From the NCBI GenBank assembly GCA_030680175.1, contig JAUXWO010000044.1, forward strand, positions 1 to 35,933: a stretch of 35,933 nucleotides of DNA, read 5' to 3'. The notes below the pieces were generated by a model. It was not told the DNA's origin. It did not search any database and saw only the letters and a program-made list of their open reading frames with translations. The stretch is from Vicinamibacterales bacterium (GTDB lineage Bacteria > Acidobacteriota > Vicinamibacteria > Vicinamibacterales > UBA2999). Shown here piece by piece: positions 1 to 8,000 of this stretch; position 1 is the first letter of the stretch, and every line of letters begins with the position of its first letter. The position numbers were made by a program, and so were the translations under genes.

Positions 1-1238
1 GGCGCAGGGGCGGCGGAGGGGCGCGCGACGGGCGGCGCGGGACGCGCGGACGCGGCCCCGGGACGCGAGAGAGGCATCGCCGGCCCGCGCGACGGACCGC
101 CGCCGCCCTCGAACCGCTCGATCAACTCCGCCAGCGGCACGAGCTTGCGCAGATGCATCAGGCGCAGCAGCGCCATCTCCATGTTGAAGCGCGGCTGGTC
201 GGATCCGCGAATCTCCTGCTCGGCGCGCGTCAGCACGTCGAAGGCGCGCAGCAGCTCCTCGCGCGAGAACCGCCCTTCGAGCGCCTGCACGCGCTCGCGC
301 TCGCTCTCGGCTGCCACGTCGGGGTCCGCCAGCCGGCCCTTGTCCACCGACACGATCAGCAGGTCGCGGATGGCGCGCGCGATCTCGCGGCACAGCAGCC
401 GCAGATCGTAGCCGCGCTCGATGGCCCGCTCGACGAGCGCGAAGGCCGCCGGCGCATCCTCCGCCGCCACGGCCTCGACCATGTCGAACACCAGGTCGCG
501 GCCGACGAGGCCGAGCACCGTGGTCACATCCTCGACCGTGATCTGGTCGCCCGCGAACGCACGCACCTGGTCGAACGCGCTCAGCGAGTCGCGCATGCTG
601 CCCTCGCCCGCCCGCGCCAGCAGCAGCAGCGCCTCGTCGGGCACCTCGATGCCCTCCTGGGTGGCGATGTGCCGCAGCCGGTCGGCGACGACGCGGCCCG
701 AGATGGTGCGGAACTCGTAGATCTGCGACCGCGAGAGCACGGTGTCGGGGATCTTCTGCAGCTCGGTCGTCGCCATCATGAAGACGACGTGCGGCGGCGG
801 CTCCTCGATGGACTTGAGGAGCGCATTGAACGAGGAGGCCGACAGCATGTGGACCTCGTCGATCAGGAACACCTTGTAGCGGTTGCGGACGGGGGCGATC
901 GACAGGCCCTCGATGATGACCTCGCGCACGTTGTCCACGCCCGTGTGCGTGGCGGCGTCGATCTCGAGCACGTCGATGTCGCGGCCCTCGGCGATCTCGA
1001 CGCACGGCTCGCAGACGCCGCACGGCTCGATCGTCGGGCCCTGCACGCAGTTCAGCGCGCGCGCCAGCAGCCGCGCGGTCGTCGTCTTGCCGCAGCCGCG
1101 GGGGCCGGCGAAGACGAACGCCTGGGCGATGCGCTTGCTCTTGAGGGCGTTCTGCAGCGTGCGGGTGACCGCCTGCTGCCCCAGGACGTCACCGAACGTC
1201 TGGGGACGCCATTTTCTCGCGAGGACCTGATAGGACAT
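1..1238 (-). CDS. dnaX: DNA polymerase III subunit gamma/tau (partial, C-terminus off window)
   Basis: Clamp-loader ATPase that loads the beta clamp during chromosome replication. The reading frame on the minus strand begins at ATG 1238 (MSYQVLARKWRPQTF) and runs off the left edge, so about 412 N-terminal residues are visible. Seen directly: Walker A GPRGCGKT (about residues 45-52), the four-cysteine zinc module (C64, C73, C76, C79), the Walker B/DEAD-like box DEVH (127-130), and the sensor region LSRSQIYEFR. After about residue 370 the sequence turns Pro/Ala/Arg-rich, which fits the linker to the tau-specific tail. There is no purine-rich ribosome binding site before the ATG; the sequence just upstream is the 3' arm of the SRP RNA. 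The ffs-dnaX order is common in bacteria. Identification is secure; only the C-terminal length is unknown. Confidence 0.96.
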   Translation of the reverse strand, partial: MSYQVLARKWRPQTFGDVLGQQAVTRTLQNALKSKRIAQAFVFAGPRGCGKTTTARLLARALNCVQGPTIEPCGVCEPCVEIAEGRDIDVLEIDAATHTGVDNVREVIIEGLSIAPVRNRYKVFLIDEVHMLSASSFNALLKSIEEPPPHVVFMMATTELQKIPDTVLSRSQIYEFRTISGRVVADRLRHIATQEGIEVPDEALLLLARAGEGSMRDSLSAFDQVRAFAGDQITVEDVTTVLGLVGRDLVFDMVEAVAAEDAPAAFALVERAIERGYDLRLLCREIARAIRDLLIVSVDKGRLADPDVAAESERERVQALEGRFSREELLRAFDVLTRAEQEIRGSDQPRFNMEMALLRLMHLRKLVPLAELIERFEGGGGPSRGPAMPLSRPGAASARPAPPVARPSAAPA

Positions 1239-1249
1239 GGGCTGGTGCG

Positions 1250-1358
1250 ATGGGTCCCACCGCGACCCGGAAGCCTCCACACATGTCAGGGACTACTTAG
1301 CGCTGCTGCCTTCCGGCCCTGACGCGGTTCGTAGGCTGAAATTGCACAGGTCCCGGAT
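1250..1358 (-). ncRNA. ffs: Small signal recognition particle RNA (4.5S-type)
   Basis: RNA scaffold of the signal recognition particle, which binds Ffh and targets nascent membrane proteins. The minus strand holds the diagnostic apical domain: GUCAGG, GCCGGAAGGCAGCAGC, then GUAGUCCCUGAC, with the GGAA tetraloop of helix 8 and the conserved asymmetric loops. The outer arms pair imperfectly (gcgat...ggg.cc on one side against its complement on the other), giving a hairpin of about 105 nt. It has no Alu domain, so it is the short bacterial form. Ends are estimated from the pairing and may be off by several bases. It sits about 12 nt before the dnaX start. Confidence 0.93.
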
Positions 1359-1422
1359 CGCGATGCGACCCACCGCCGTGACGCCCTCATGGCCGCGGGC
1401 GCGGCCAGTCAGGCGAATTTCG

Positions 1423-1452
1423 AGTGTAGCGCGCCGGCCACGCCTTGCGCAA
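1423..1452 (-). promoter_or_regulatory. Candidate sigma-70 promoter for ffs/dnaX
   Basis: On the minus strand TTGCGC (1452-1447) and TACACT (1428-1423) are separated by 18 nt, and they point at the SRP RNA about 60 nt further on. The spacing fits, but the -35 box is only partly consensus. The rest of 1453-1609 shows no gene or clear structure. Confidence 0.35.
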
Positions 1453-1609
1453 GGAACGCCCCGCCGCTGCGTGCGTGCGCGATCCGCCCTGCCCACATGG
1501 CGCACACACCGCACACGCGCGAAGCCGCTCGACCTGGCAAAAACAGGCCTGAAAACGTCCGTGGGGCCGCCACCAACCCGGCACCGCCCTTGCAACCTGA
1601 CTGGGCGTC

Positions 1610-2734
1610 ATGTCCTCCGCCCACATCCGCTCCCTGAACCACCGGGCCGCCACGCTCTTCGGCGGCGCCGAGCGCCTGGACCTGCTCCTGTCGGTCGCCC
1701 GCATTCTCGTCGTCGACGACGAGGAGGCGAACGTGCGGCTGGTGACGGAGATGCTGAAACGGTCTGGCTTCGCGTCGATTGCCACGCTGACGGACCCGCG
1801 CAAGCTCGAGCAGACGTTCGAGGCGTTCGAGCCCGATCTCGTGCTGCTCGACCTGCACATGCCGCATCGGGACGGGTTCTCGGTGCTCGAGGCGCTGTCG
1901 CCGTGGATCGTCGCCGAGCACCTGCCCGTCTGCGTGGTCACCGGCGACATGTCGATCGACGTGCGGCGCAAGGCGCTGGCGCTCGGCGCGCGCGACTTCA
2001 TCACCAAGCCGTACGACCTGATGGAAGTGGTGCTGCGCGTCCGGAACCTCCTCGAGACGCGGCTGCTCTACCAGGATCTGCGCAAGCAGAACCGCACGCT
2101 GCTCGAGACGGTGCACGGGCGCACGACGGAACTCGAGGAGACGCGGCTCGAGATGATCGAGCGGCTCGCGATCGCGGCCGAGTACCGCGACGACAACACC
2201 AGCCAGCACACGATCCGGGTCGGCGGGATGGCCGCCAGCATCGCCGAGGGGCTCGCGCTGTCGTCCGATCATGTGGCGCTCATCCGCCGCGCCGCCGCAC
2301 TGCACGACGTGGGCAAGATCGGGATCCCCGACGCGCTGCTTCGCAAGCCGGACGGCCTGACGCCCGAAGAGACGCAGATCATGCGCACCCACACCTCCAT
2401 CGGGGCGCACATCCTCGGCGGCAGCCAGGCGCCGCTGCTGACGATGGCCGAGAGCATCGCGCTCACGCACCACGAGCGGTGGGACGGCGAGGGCTACCCG
2501 CAGAAGCTGCACGGCACGACCATCCCGCTCGAGGGCCGCATCGTCTGCGTCGCGGACGCGTTCGACGCGCTCACCAACAACCGCCCGTACCGTGCCGCCC
2601 GGCCCGTACGCGAGGCGCTCGCCGAAATCGAAAGCCACCGCGGCACCCAGTTCGACCCCGACATCGTCGACGCGCTGCTCCGAGTGGTCCCGCACGTGGT
2701 GGGGACGGTGCCGATGTCGATGACGGTGCAGTAG
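1610..2734 (+). CDS. Response regulator with HD-GYP domain (cyclic di-GMP phosphodiesterase)
   Basis: Two-domain protein of 374 residues. The N-terminal receiver domain (about 30-150) has the acidic pair in ILVVDDEE, the phospho-acceptor D81 in LVLLDLHMP, T111 and K133. After a helical linker (about 150-185) comes an HD-GYP domain (about 188-360) with HD at 232-233 and HHERWDGEGYP at 287-297, the full signature of active members. This family hydrolyses cyclic di-GMP, so phosphorylation by an unseen histidine kinase probably controls its activity. No kinase gene is adjacent. No good Shine-Dalgarno precedes ATG 1610, and the first 28 residues are not part of the receiver fold, so a later start is possible. 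A TCGGCTW repeat array begins about 10 nt after the stop. Confidence 0.9.
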   Translation: MSSAHIRSLNHRAATLFGGAERLDLLLSVARILVVDDEEANVRLVTEMLKRSGFASIATLTDPRKLEQTFEAFEPDLVLLDLHMPHRDGFSVLEALSPWIVAEHLPVCVVTGDMSIDVRRKALALGARDFITKPYDLMEVVLRVRNLLETRLLYQDLRKQNRTLLETVHGRTTELEETRLEMIERLAIAAEYRDDNTSQHTIRVGGMAASIAEGLALSSDHVALIRRAAALHDVGKIGIPDALLRKPDGLTPEETQIMRTHTSIGAHILGGSQAPLLTMAESIALTHHERWDGEGYPQKLHGTTIPLEGRIVCVADAFDALTNNRPYRAARPVREALAEIESHRGTQFDPDIVDALLRVVPHVVGTVPMSMTVQ

Positions 2735-2743
2735 CCGGGGGGA

Positions 2744-2828
2744 GGCTGTCGGCGATCAGCTGTCGGCTTTCGGCTCTCAGCTCTCGGCTATCGGCTATCG
2801 GCTATCGGCTTTCGGCTTTCGGCTCGAC
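2744..2828. repeat. TCGGCTW heptamer array (one-armed copy)
   Basis: About eleven imperfect copies of a 7-bp unit, TCGGCTA or TCGGCTT (variants TCAGCTC), fill the gap between the HD-GYP and dapE genes. It starts with GGCTGTCGGCGATCAGC, nearly the same boundary sequence as the copy at 5723. Unlike the copies at 5723 and 25994 it has no inverted second arm; it passes into a CCCACTA array. Confidence 0.9.
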
Positions 2829-2830
2829 GT

Positions 2831-2863
2831 CCCACTACCCACTACCCACTACCCACTACCCAG
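2831..2863. repeat. CCCACTA heptamer array overlapping the dapE stop codon
   Basis: Four to five perfect tandem copies of CCCACTA. The dapE stop codon (2849-2851, read on the minus strand) and its last Gly-Ser-Gly codons lie inside the array, so the repeat forms the end of the gene. Confidence 0.92.
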
Positions 2864-3865
2864 CAGTTGCCGGGCGAGCCTGACGTAGAGCTCCACGCCG
2901 CGCTCCAGCTCCGCGATCTCGATGTGTTCCTGGTCGGTGTGGGCGACGTGGATGGAGCCGGGGCCGAGCAGCAGCGGCGTGCCCCAGGCGGCGAGGAACG
3001 GGATGTCGGTCGTGTAGGCGAACACGGCCGTGTCGAAGCCCTCGGCGGTCTGCAGGTGGACGGCCGGCACCTCGAGTACCTCCTCCACCTCCACCAGGGT
3101 GCCCACGGCCGCGCGGACCACGGCGCGCAGCGCGTCGTGCGGGCCCACGGAGCGGAAGAGGATCTCGGCGCTCGCGTGCGGCGGCACCACGTTCGGCGCC
3201 ACGCCCCCCTCGATCAACCCAATCGTGTAGTGCGTCCGTCCGAGCACGCCGTCGTCGGGCAGCGCGGCGGCCCGCAGGGCGGCCAGCGCGGCGAGCAGCG
3301 TCTCGATGGCGGAGTCGCCCAGTTCCGGGTAGCCCGAGTGGGCCGCGCGTCCGCGGGCCTTCAGCCGCACGCGGTAGACGCCGCGCGTCGCCGCCCCGAG
3401 CCGGTTCTCGGTGGGCTCCCCGTTCACCAGATAGCGCGACTGCGAGGCGATGCGGTTCGCCGCCTTCGCGCCGTCGCTCCCGCGCTCCTCGCCGGCCACG
3501 AACACGAGCCCGATACGCGTCTCGCCGGCGGCGCGCAGCCGCTCGGCGGCCGCGACCTGCGTCGCCAGAATCCCCTTGGCGTCGCACGCCCCGCGCCCGT
3601 AGAGCCGCCCGCCCTCGACGCGGCTCGGGAAGAACGGCGGGACGCAGTCGAAATGCGTGGAGAAAGTGATGCCGGGCTCGCCGGCCCCGGCGATGACATT
3701 GACGCGCGGCGCGGTCTCGCCCTCCCCGACGGGCTGCTCGAGCACGCTGTAGCCGCGGCCGCGGAGGTACGCCGCGAGCCACCGCGCCACGTCGCCCTCG
3801 CGCCCGGTCGTGGAGTCGATGTCGATCAGCTGCCGGGCGAGCCAGACGGGATCTACCGGATCCAC
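2849..3865 (-). CDS. dapE: M20-family metallopeptidase, probable succinyl-diaminopimelate desuccinylase
   Basis: Zinc-dependent amidohydrolase of 338 residues (M20/ArgE/DapE/CPG2 family). Visible metal and catalytic motifs are H71-x-D73 in STHFDCVPP, D95 in GRGACDAKG, E126-E127 in GEERG, and a C-terminal His in HVAHTDQEH. The dimerisation lid lies about 165-275 (AAHSGYPELG). The M20 family covers several substrates and sequence alone does not fix this one. The position directly after dapD, overlapping it by 13 bases, and the absence of another deacylase in the lysine block make N-succinyl-LL-diaminopimelate the best inferred substrate, giving LL-diaminopimelate for lysine and cell wall. Its last three residues and stop codon come from a CCCACTA repeat, so the C-terminus has probably been altered by the repeat. 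Confidence 0.8.
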   Translation of the reverse strand: MDPVDPVWLARQLIDIDSTTGREGDVARWLAAYLRGRGYSVLEQPVGEGETAPRVNVIAGAGEPGITFSTHFDCVPPFFPSRVEGGRLYGRGACDAKGILATQVAAAERLRAAGETRIGLVFVAGEERGSDGAKAANRIASQSRYLVNGEPTENRLGAATRGVYRVRLKARGRAAHSGYPELGDSAIETLLAALAALRAAALPDDGVLGRTHYTIGLIEGGVAPNVVPPHASAEILFRSVGPHDALRAVVRAAVGTLVEVEEVLEVPAVHLQTAEGFDTAVFAYTTDIPFLAAWGTPLLLGPGSIHVAHTDQEHIEIAELERGVELYVRLARQLLGSG

Positions 3866-4689
3866 GCTTCGAGCTCCGTGCGGGTATCCGTGCGATCGTC
3901 GCGGTACTTCACGATGACGGGCGTCGCCAGCGACAGGCCCCAGTCCTTGCCCGCCCCCACCGACACCGCGCGCGCGCCGGGCACGACGACCGCGCCCTCG
4001 GGCACGACGAGCGGCTGGCCCGGCTCCGGCTTGATGATGCAGCCGTTCGGCAGGTCGTACACCGGCGTGGACCCCGTCAGGATGACGCCGGCCGCGATCA
4101 CGGCGCGGCGCTTGATGACGGCGCCCTCATAGATGCCGGTATTGCCCCCGACCAGCACCTCGTCCTCGACGATGACGGGCATGGCGCCGACGGGTTCGAT
4201 GACGCCGCCAATCTGCGCGGCGGCGCTGATGTGGACGCGCGCGCCGATCTGCGCGCACGACCCGACGAGCGCGTGCGAGTCGACGAGGGTCCCCTCGCCG
4301 ACGTACGCGCCCACGTTGATGTACATCGGCGGGATGCAGATCACGCCGGGCGCCACGTAGGCGCCCGCGCGGATCATCGAGCCGCCCGGCACGATGCGCA
4401 CGCCGGCGCCAAGGCCGGGGCGCTGCACGCCCATCGTGTCCTTGTCGTAGAACGCCCAGCCCACGGTGGAGGCATCCACCATGTCGCCGAACCGGAAGCC
4501 GAGCAGGATGCCCTGCTTGACCCACTGGTTCACGCGCCAGCCGGTCGGCGAGGCCGCGTCGGGCTCCGCCGAGCGGACGTCACCCGACGTGAGCAGCCGC
4601 TGCAGCTCGAAGAACGCGGCGCGGCCGTCTTCCTTGTCGGCCGCCGCGCCCGCGGCGAACAGGGATTCAATTCGTATCTGTAGTGTCAT
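3853..4689 (-). CDS. dapD: 2,3,4,5-tetrahydropyridine-2,6-dicarboxylate N-succinyltransferase
   Basis: Transfers succinyl from succinyl-CoA to tetrahydrodipicolinate, committing the cell to the succinylase branch of lysine synthesis. The protein has 278 residues, the usual length for DapD. It has an N-terminal helical part (1-95, with WRVNQWVKQGILLGFR) and a left-handed beta-helix of hexapeptide repeats (about 100-230: IRAGAYVAPGVICIPPMYINVGAYVGEGTLVD, given here only as the segment near residues 108-138), followed by a C-terminal CoA-binding strand region. It overlaps the dapE start by 13 bases in another frame, so the two are probably translationally coupled. Start ATG 4689 is the first residue of the family's usual N-terminus; no strong ribosome binding site is visible. 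A palindromic CACGAAGGC repeat sits 20 nt upstream. Confidence 0.96.
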   Translation of the reverse strand: MTLQIRIESLFAAGAAADKEDGRAAFFELQRLLTSGDVRSAEPDAASPTGWRVNQWVKQGILLGFRFGDMVDASTVGWAFYDKDTMGVQRPGLGAGVRIVPGGSMIRAGAYVAPGVICIPPMYINVGAYVGEGTLVDSHALVGSCAQIGARVHISAAAQIGGVIEPVGAMPVIVEDEVLVGGNTGIYEGAVIKRRAVIAAGVILTGSTPVYDLPNGCIIKPEPGQPLVVPEGAVVVPGARAVSVGAGKDWGLSLATPVIVKYRDDRTDTRTELEAWIR

Positions 4690-4710
4690 GTGGCAACTTC
4701 TTGTCGGCTG

Positions 4711-4794
4711 AACACGAAGGACACGAAGGCCACGAAGGCCACACCAAAGAATCTTTGGGGGCCTGCTTCGTGGCCTTCGTGTGCTTCGTGTTTG
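4711..4794. repeat. Palindromic CACGAAGGC tandem-repeat element
   Basis: Left arm (4711-4742) has three copies of a 9-bp unit CACGAAGGM. The centre (4744-4758) is the palindrome CCAAAG-AAT-CTTTGG. The right arm (4760-4794) is the same unit in reverse complement. Left and right arms match at nearly every position over about 30 bases. It fills the gap between dapA and dapD, and any transcript through it would fold into a long hairpin. Confidence 0.9.
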
Positions 4795-4800
4795 TACGTC

Positions 4801-5706
4801 TCACGCCCTGGAGCCAGCGACGATCGGCAGGCCGAGCTCGCGCATGACGGCCAGCACCTTGTCCTGCGAGGCCGGACGAGGCGACACCATCGGCAGGCGG
4901 TACACCTCGTCGCAGAGGCCCATCGCGGCCATCGCGAACTTGACCGGGCCCGGATTCGACTCGACGAAGTTCACCTGCATGATGCCGAGCAGCTTCCGGT
5001 GCAGCAGCCGCGCGGTGGCGAAGTCGCCGCGCTCGGCCGCTTCGGCCATCTGCGCCATCTCGGCGGGTACCTGGTTCGAACACACCGAGATGATCCCGCG
5101 CCCCCCGATCGCCATCATCGGCACCGTGATCGCATCGTCACCCGACAGGACCAGGAAGTCGTCGGGCACGGCGTTCAGGATATCGGCGATCTGCGACATG
5201 TTGCCGGACGCCTCCTTCACGCCGACGAGCGTGGGGATGGTCGCGAGGCGCGCGAGGGTCGGCGCCTCGACGTTGCAGCCCGTGCGGCCCGGCACGTTGT
5301 AGAGGATGATCGGCAGCGGCGTGGCGTCCGCCACGGCGCTGAAGTGCGCGAAGAGCCCCTCGGGCGTGGGCTTGTTGTAGTACGGCGTCACCGAGAGCAG
5401 CCCGTCGGCGCCGGCCTGCTGCATCTCGCGCGAGGCGGCCACGACGTCGGCCGTGCTGTTGCCGCCGGCGCCCGCGAGCACGGGCACCTGGCCGCGCGCC
5501 TCCTCGACGACGAGCTCCACGACGCGCCGGCGCTCGGCGGCCGACAGCGTCGGCGTCTCCCCCGTCGTGCCGCACGGCACGAGGAAGTGCACGCCCGCAT
5601 CAATCTGCCGCCGCGCCAGCCGCTTCACGGCCGCCTCGTCCACGGCGCCACCCGCGGTGAAGGGAGTCACCAGCGCCGTTCCCACACCCGTCCATTGCGT
5701 TCTCAT
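4801..5706 (-). CDS. dapA: 4-hydroxy-tetrahydrodipicolinate synthase
   Basis: Condenses pyruvate with aspartate semialdehyde, the first committed step of the diaminopimelate/lysine pathway. The 301-residue TIM-barrel sequence shows the Schiff-base lysine K164 in VGVKEASG, the catalytic Tyr136 in LYNVPGRTGCN, Thr48-Thr49 in PCGTTGE, and the YYNKPT motif (109-114). All match the positions in characterised DapA proteins to within a few residues. A GAGGAG ribosome binding site precedes ATG 5706. It lies between dapB and dapD on the same strand, but both gaps are occupied by palindromic repeats (5723-5848 and 4711-4794) that could uncouple or attenuate operon expression. Confidence 0.96.
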   Translation of the reverse strand: MRTQWTGVGTALVTPFTAGGAVDEAAVKRLARRQIDAGVHFLVPCGTTGETPTLSAAERRRVVELVVEEARGQVPVLAGAGGNSTADVVAASREMQQAGADGLLSVTPYYNKPTPEGLFAHFSAVADATPLPIILYNVPGRTGCNVEAPTLARLATIPTLVGVKEASGNMSQIADILNAVPDDFLVLSGDDAITVPMMAIGGRGIISVCSNQVPAEMAQMAEAAERGDFATARLLHRKLLGIMQVNFVESNPGPVKFAMAAMGLCDEVYRLPMVSPRPASQDKVLAVMRELGLPIVAGSRA

Positions 5707-5722
5707 CCAGTCTGCTCCTCAG

Positions 5723-5848
5723 AGGCTGTCGGCTATCAGCGATCGGCTATCGGCTCTCAGCTATCGGCTTTCGGCTTTCGGCTTTCGGCTTTCGGCCCAG
5801 CGTCGCTGTCGTGCTGAGCCGAGAGCCGAGAGCTGATCGCCGACAGCT
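5723..5848. repeat. Palindromic TCGGCTW heptamer element between dapB and dapA
   Basis: Left arm (5723-5797) is a tandem array of TCGGCTA/TCGGCTT units. The centre (about 5798-5814) is unique. The right arm (5815-5848) is the same unit in reverse complement (GAGAGCCGA). The outermost 17 bases form inverted repeats: GCTGTCGGCTATCAGC on the left against GCTGTCGGCGATCAGC on the right when reverse-complemented. It fills the whole space between the dapB stop and the dapA ribosome binding site. Confidence 0.92.
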
Positions 5849-5856
5849 TCTCCCGT

Positions 5857-6549
5857 TCACCGCCCCTCGTCTCCGACTAACACGTCACGCATCCCGTACC
5901 AGCCTTTGCGGCCGGCGAGCCAGCGGGCGGCTTCGAGGGCGCCGTGGGCGAAGACGGCGCGGTCGCGCACCGTGTGGGTCAGCGTGATCGTCTCGGCCGG
6001 CCCGTCGAACCCGATCGTGTGGGTGCCGGGGACCGACCCCGCCCGGGAGGCGGCCACATCCATCGGCGCCGCGTAGCCCGCCGCGCGCATCGCGCGCTCG
6101 AGCATCAGCGCCGTGCCCGACGGCGCATCCTTCTTCGCGGCGTGATGAATCTCGTGGATCCAGGCGCCGAACTCCGGGCGCGACGCGAAGCGCCGCCCCG
6201 CCTCCTCGGCGAGCATCTGGAACAGGTGCATGCCAAGCGAGAAGTTCGCCGCGGCGACCACGCCGATGCCGGCCTGTGCGGCCACCGCCCGCATAGCCTC
6301 TTCGTGGGCCTGCCAGCCGGTCGTGCCGATCACCACGTTCACGCCGCGCGCGGCGAGCCGCGGCAGGTTCTCGGGCACGGCCTCCGGGCGCGTGAAGTCG
6401 ATGGCCACGTCCACCAGGCCGCCCGCCTCGGCGAGCGCCTCGGGGGCGGACGCCTCGGTCACGATGGCCGCGACCGCGAAGCCGTAGTGGGACGCGAGCG
6501 CCTCGACGTGCCGCCCCATCTTGCCGTGTCCGATCAGCAGGAGACGCAT
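5857..6549 (-). CDS. dapB: 4-hydroxy-tetrahydrodipicolinate reductase
   Basis: Reduces the DapA product to tetrahydrodipicolinate with NAD(P)H. The protein has 230 residues. Visible are the Rossmann dinucleotide-binding start LLIGHGKMGRHVE (4-16), IDFTRPEA (50-57), GTTGW (75-79), and the catalytic segment EIHHAAKKDAPSGTA (133-147) with the His pair and Lys that define the family. The C-terminus (FAHGALEAARWL...MRDVL) matches other DapB proteins. It is about 40 residues shorter than the Escherichia coli enzyme, a known short form in which the loss is in the N-terminal domain. It lies 5 nt downstream of the lysC stop, so the two are probably co-transcribed. Confidence 0.95.
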   Translation of the reverse strand: MRLLLIGHGKMGRHVEALASHYGFAVAAIVTEASAPEALAEAGGLVDVAIDFTRPEAVPENLPRLAARGVNVVIGTTGWQAHEEAMRAVAAQAGIGVVAAANFSLGMHLFQMLAEEAGRRFASRPEFGAWIHEIHHAAKKDAPSGTALMLERAMRAAGYAAPMDVAASRAGSVPGTHTIGFDGPAETITLTHTVRDRAVFAHGALEAARWLAGRKGWYGMRDVLVGDEGR

Positions 6550-6554
6550 GAAGC

Positions 6555-7976
6555 CTACCCTTTCGCGCCCGTCGCACCCGCGTGCGAGGTGTCCGGGACG
6601 CCGAAGAAGCGCGCATGTACGCCGCCGAGCGCGCGTGCGAGGTCGGCCTCGCGGATGACGAACGTTATGTTACGCCGGGAGGCCGCCTGCGACACGAGCT
6701 TGAGCGGCACGTCGCCGACCGCCTCGAGAATACGTGCCGCGAGCGTGGGGTCGGACTGCAGCCCCTCGCCGACCGCGCACACGATCGCCATCTCGTGCTC
6801 GCACCGCACCTCGGCAAACTCCGACAGCGCGTCCACGATGTCGGTAAGACGCCGTCGATCGTCGATCGTGACCGACACGCTCACCTCCGAGGTGGTGACG
6901 ACGTCCACCGGCGTCCGCTCGCGCTCGAAGACCTCGAACAGGCGCCGCAGGAAGCCGTGCGCCATCAGCATGCGGGTGGAGGTGATGTCGATGACCGACA
7001 CCTGGCGCTTCGAGGCGACGGCCGTGAGCGGCCGGTCGCTCAGCGGACGCTCGCGCGTGATCAGGGTGCCGCGCGCCTCGGCCCGGTGCGAATTGAGGAT
7101 GCGCACGGGGATGTTCTTCGCCACGGCCGGCAGGATCGTCGCCGGGTGCAGCACCTTCGCGCCGAAGTACGCCAGCTCCGAGGCCTCGTCGAAGGAGAGC
7201 TGCGGAACGACCTGCGGGTCCGCGATGATGCGCGGGTCGGCGGTGAGCATGCCGTCCACGTCGGTCCAGATCTGGATCTCGCCCGCCCCCAGACAGGCCC
7301 CGACGATCGCGGCCGAGAAATCCGACCCGCCCCGGCCGAGCGTCGTCGTGACGCCGCCCGTCGTGGCGCCGACGAACCCGCCCAACACCGGGAGCCGGCC
7401 CGCCGCGAGCAGCGGGTCCACCTGCGCCATGAGCGCCGCGGTGGTCTCGGGCATCAGCGGCGGCGCGGCTGTGTGCTCGTCGCCGGTCACGATGGCGCGC
7501 CTGGCATCCACCCACGCCGCCGGCAGCCCGCGCGACGCCAGCGCGGCGGCCACGATCCGGCTGCTCACGATCTCGCCCGTGGCGGCGATGGTGTCGAGCC
7601 AGCGGGGCGACACCTCGCGCAGCACGGCCAGCGCCTGCACGATGCGCTCGAGCGCGTCGAACTCACGCTCGACGAACGCCACGACGTCGGCACGCATCGC
7701 CTCGTCCGTGATCACGCCGGCCACGGCCACGTGCCGCGCCCGCAGGTCGCGCAGGTTGTGCTGCGCCCCCTCGGCATCGCCCGCGCCCGCCTCCGCCGCC
7801 ACACCAAGCAGCCGGTCCGTGGCCTTGGCGAGCGCCGATACGACGACCACAGGTCCGCGGCTGTCGCCGCCTTCCTGCGCCGCGTCCCCCTGCCGCTGCG
7901 CCCGCACGATGGCGATCAACCGCTCGATGGCCTGCGCATCCGCCACCGACGTCCCGCCGAACTTCATTACGACCAT
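6555..7976 (-). CDS. lysC: Aspartate kinase (monofunctional, with ACT domains)
   Basis: Phosphorylates aspartate, the first step towards lysine, threonine, methionine and diaminopimelate. The 473-residue protein starts with the kinase signature VMKFGGTSVA. It has GRGGSDFSAA (about 255-265), the aspartate-binding segment WTDVDGM, and two C-terminal ACT domains (about 320-470) that in this family bind lysine or threonine for feedback control. It lacks a homoserine dehydrogenase domain. Two starts are possible: ATG 7976 or the fourth codon, ATG 7967, which begins MKFGG as most relatives do. Neither has a ribosome binding site, because four TCTA repeats lie directly upstream. It is followed 5 nt later by dapB. 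Confidence 0.95.
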   Translation of the reverse strand: MVVMKFGGTSVADAQAIERLIAIVRAQRQGDAAQEGGDSRGPVVVVSALAKATDRLLGVAAEAGAGDAEGAQHNLRDLRARHVAVAGVITDEAMRADVVAFVEREFDALERIVQALAVLREVSPRWLDTIAATGEIVSSRIVAAALASRGLPAAWVDARRAIVTGDEHTAAPPLMPETTAALMAQVDPLLAAGRLPVLGGFVGATTGGVTTTLGRGGSDFSAAIVGACLGAGEIQIWTDVDGMLTADPRIIADPQVVPQLSFDEASELAYFGAKVLHPATILPAVAKNIPVRILNSHRAEARGTLITRERPLSDRPLTAVASKRQVSVIDITSTRMLMAHGFLRRLFEVFERERTPVDVVTTSEVSVSVTIDDRRRLTDIVDALSEFAEVRCEHEMAIVCAVGEGLQSDPTLAARILEAVGDVPLKLVSQAASRRNITFVIREADLARALGGVHARFFGVPDTSHAGATGAKG

Positions 7977-7993
7977 AGATAGATAGATAGATT
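7976..7993. repeat. TAGA tetranucleotide repeat at the lysC start
   Basis: Four tandem TAGA copies on the plus strand, reading TCTA on the coding strand, touch the ATG at 7976. They replace the usual Shine-Dalgarno region. A change of one unit would alter spacing by 4 nt. Confidence 0.85.
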
Positions 7994-8000
7994 CCGTACC

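Noticed and set aside
153-1322. Plus-strand frame of 389 codons over dnaX and the SRP RNA
   Set aside because: It is antisense to well-conserved dnaX motifs and the SRP RNA, with no recognisable protein sequence.
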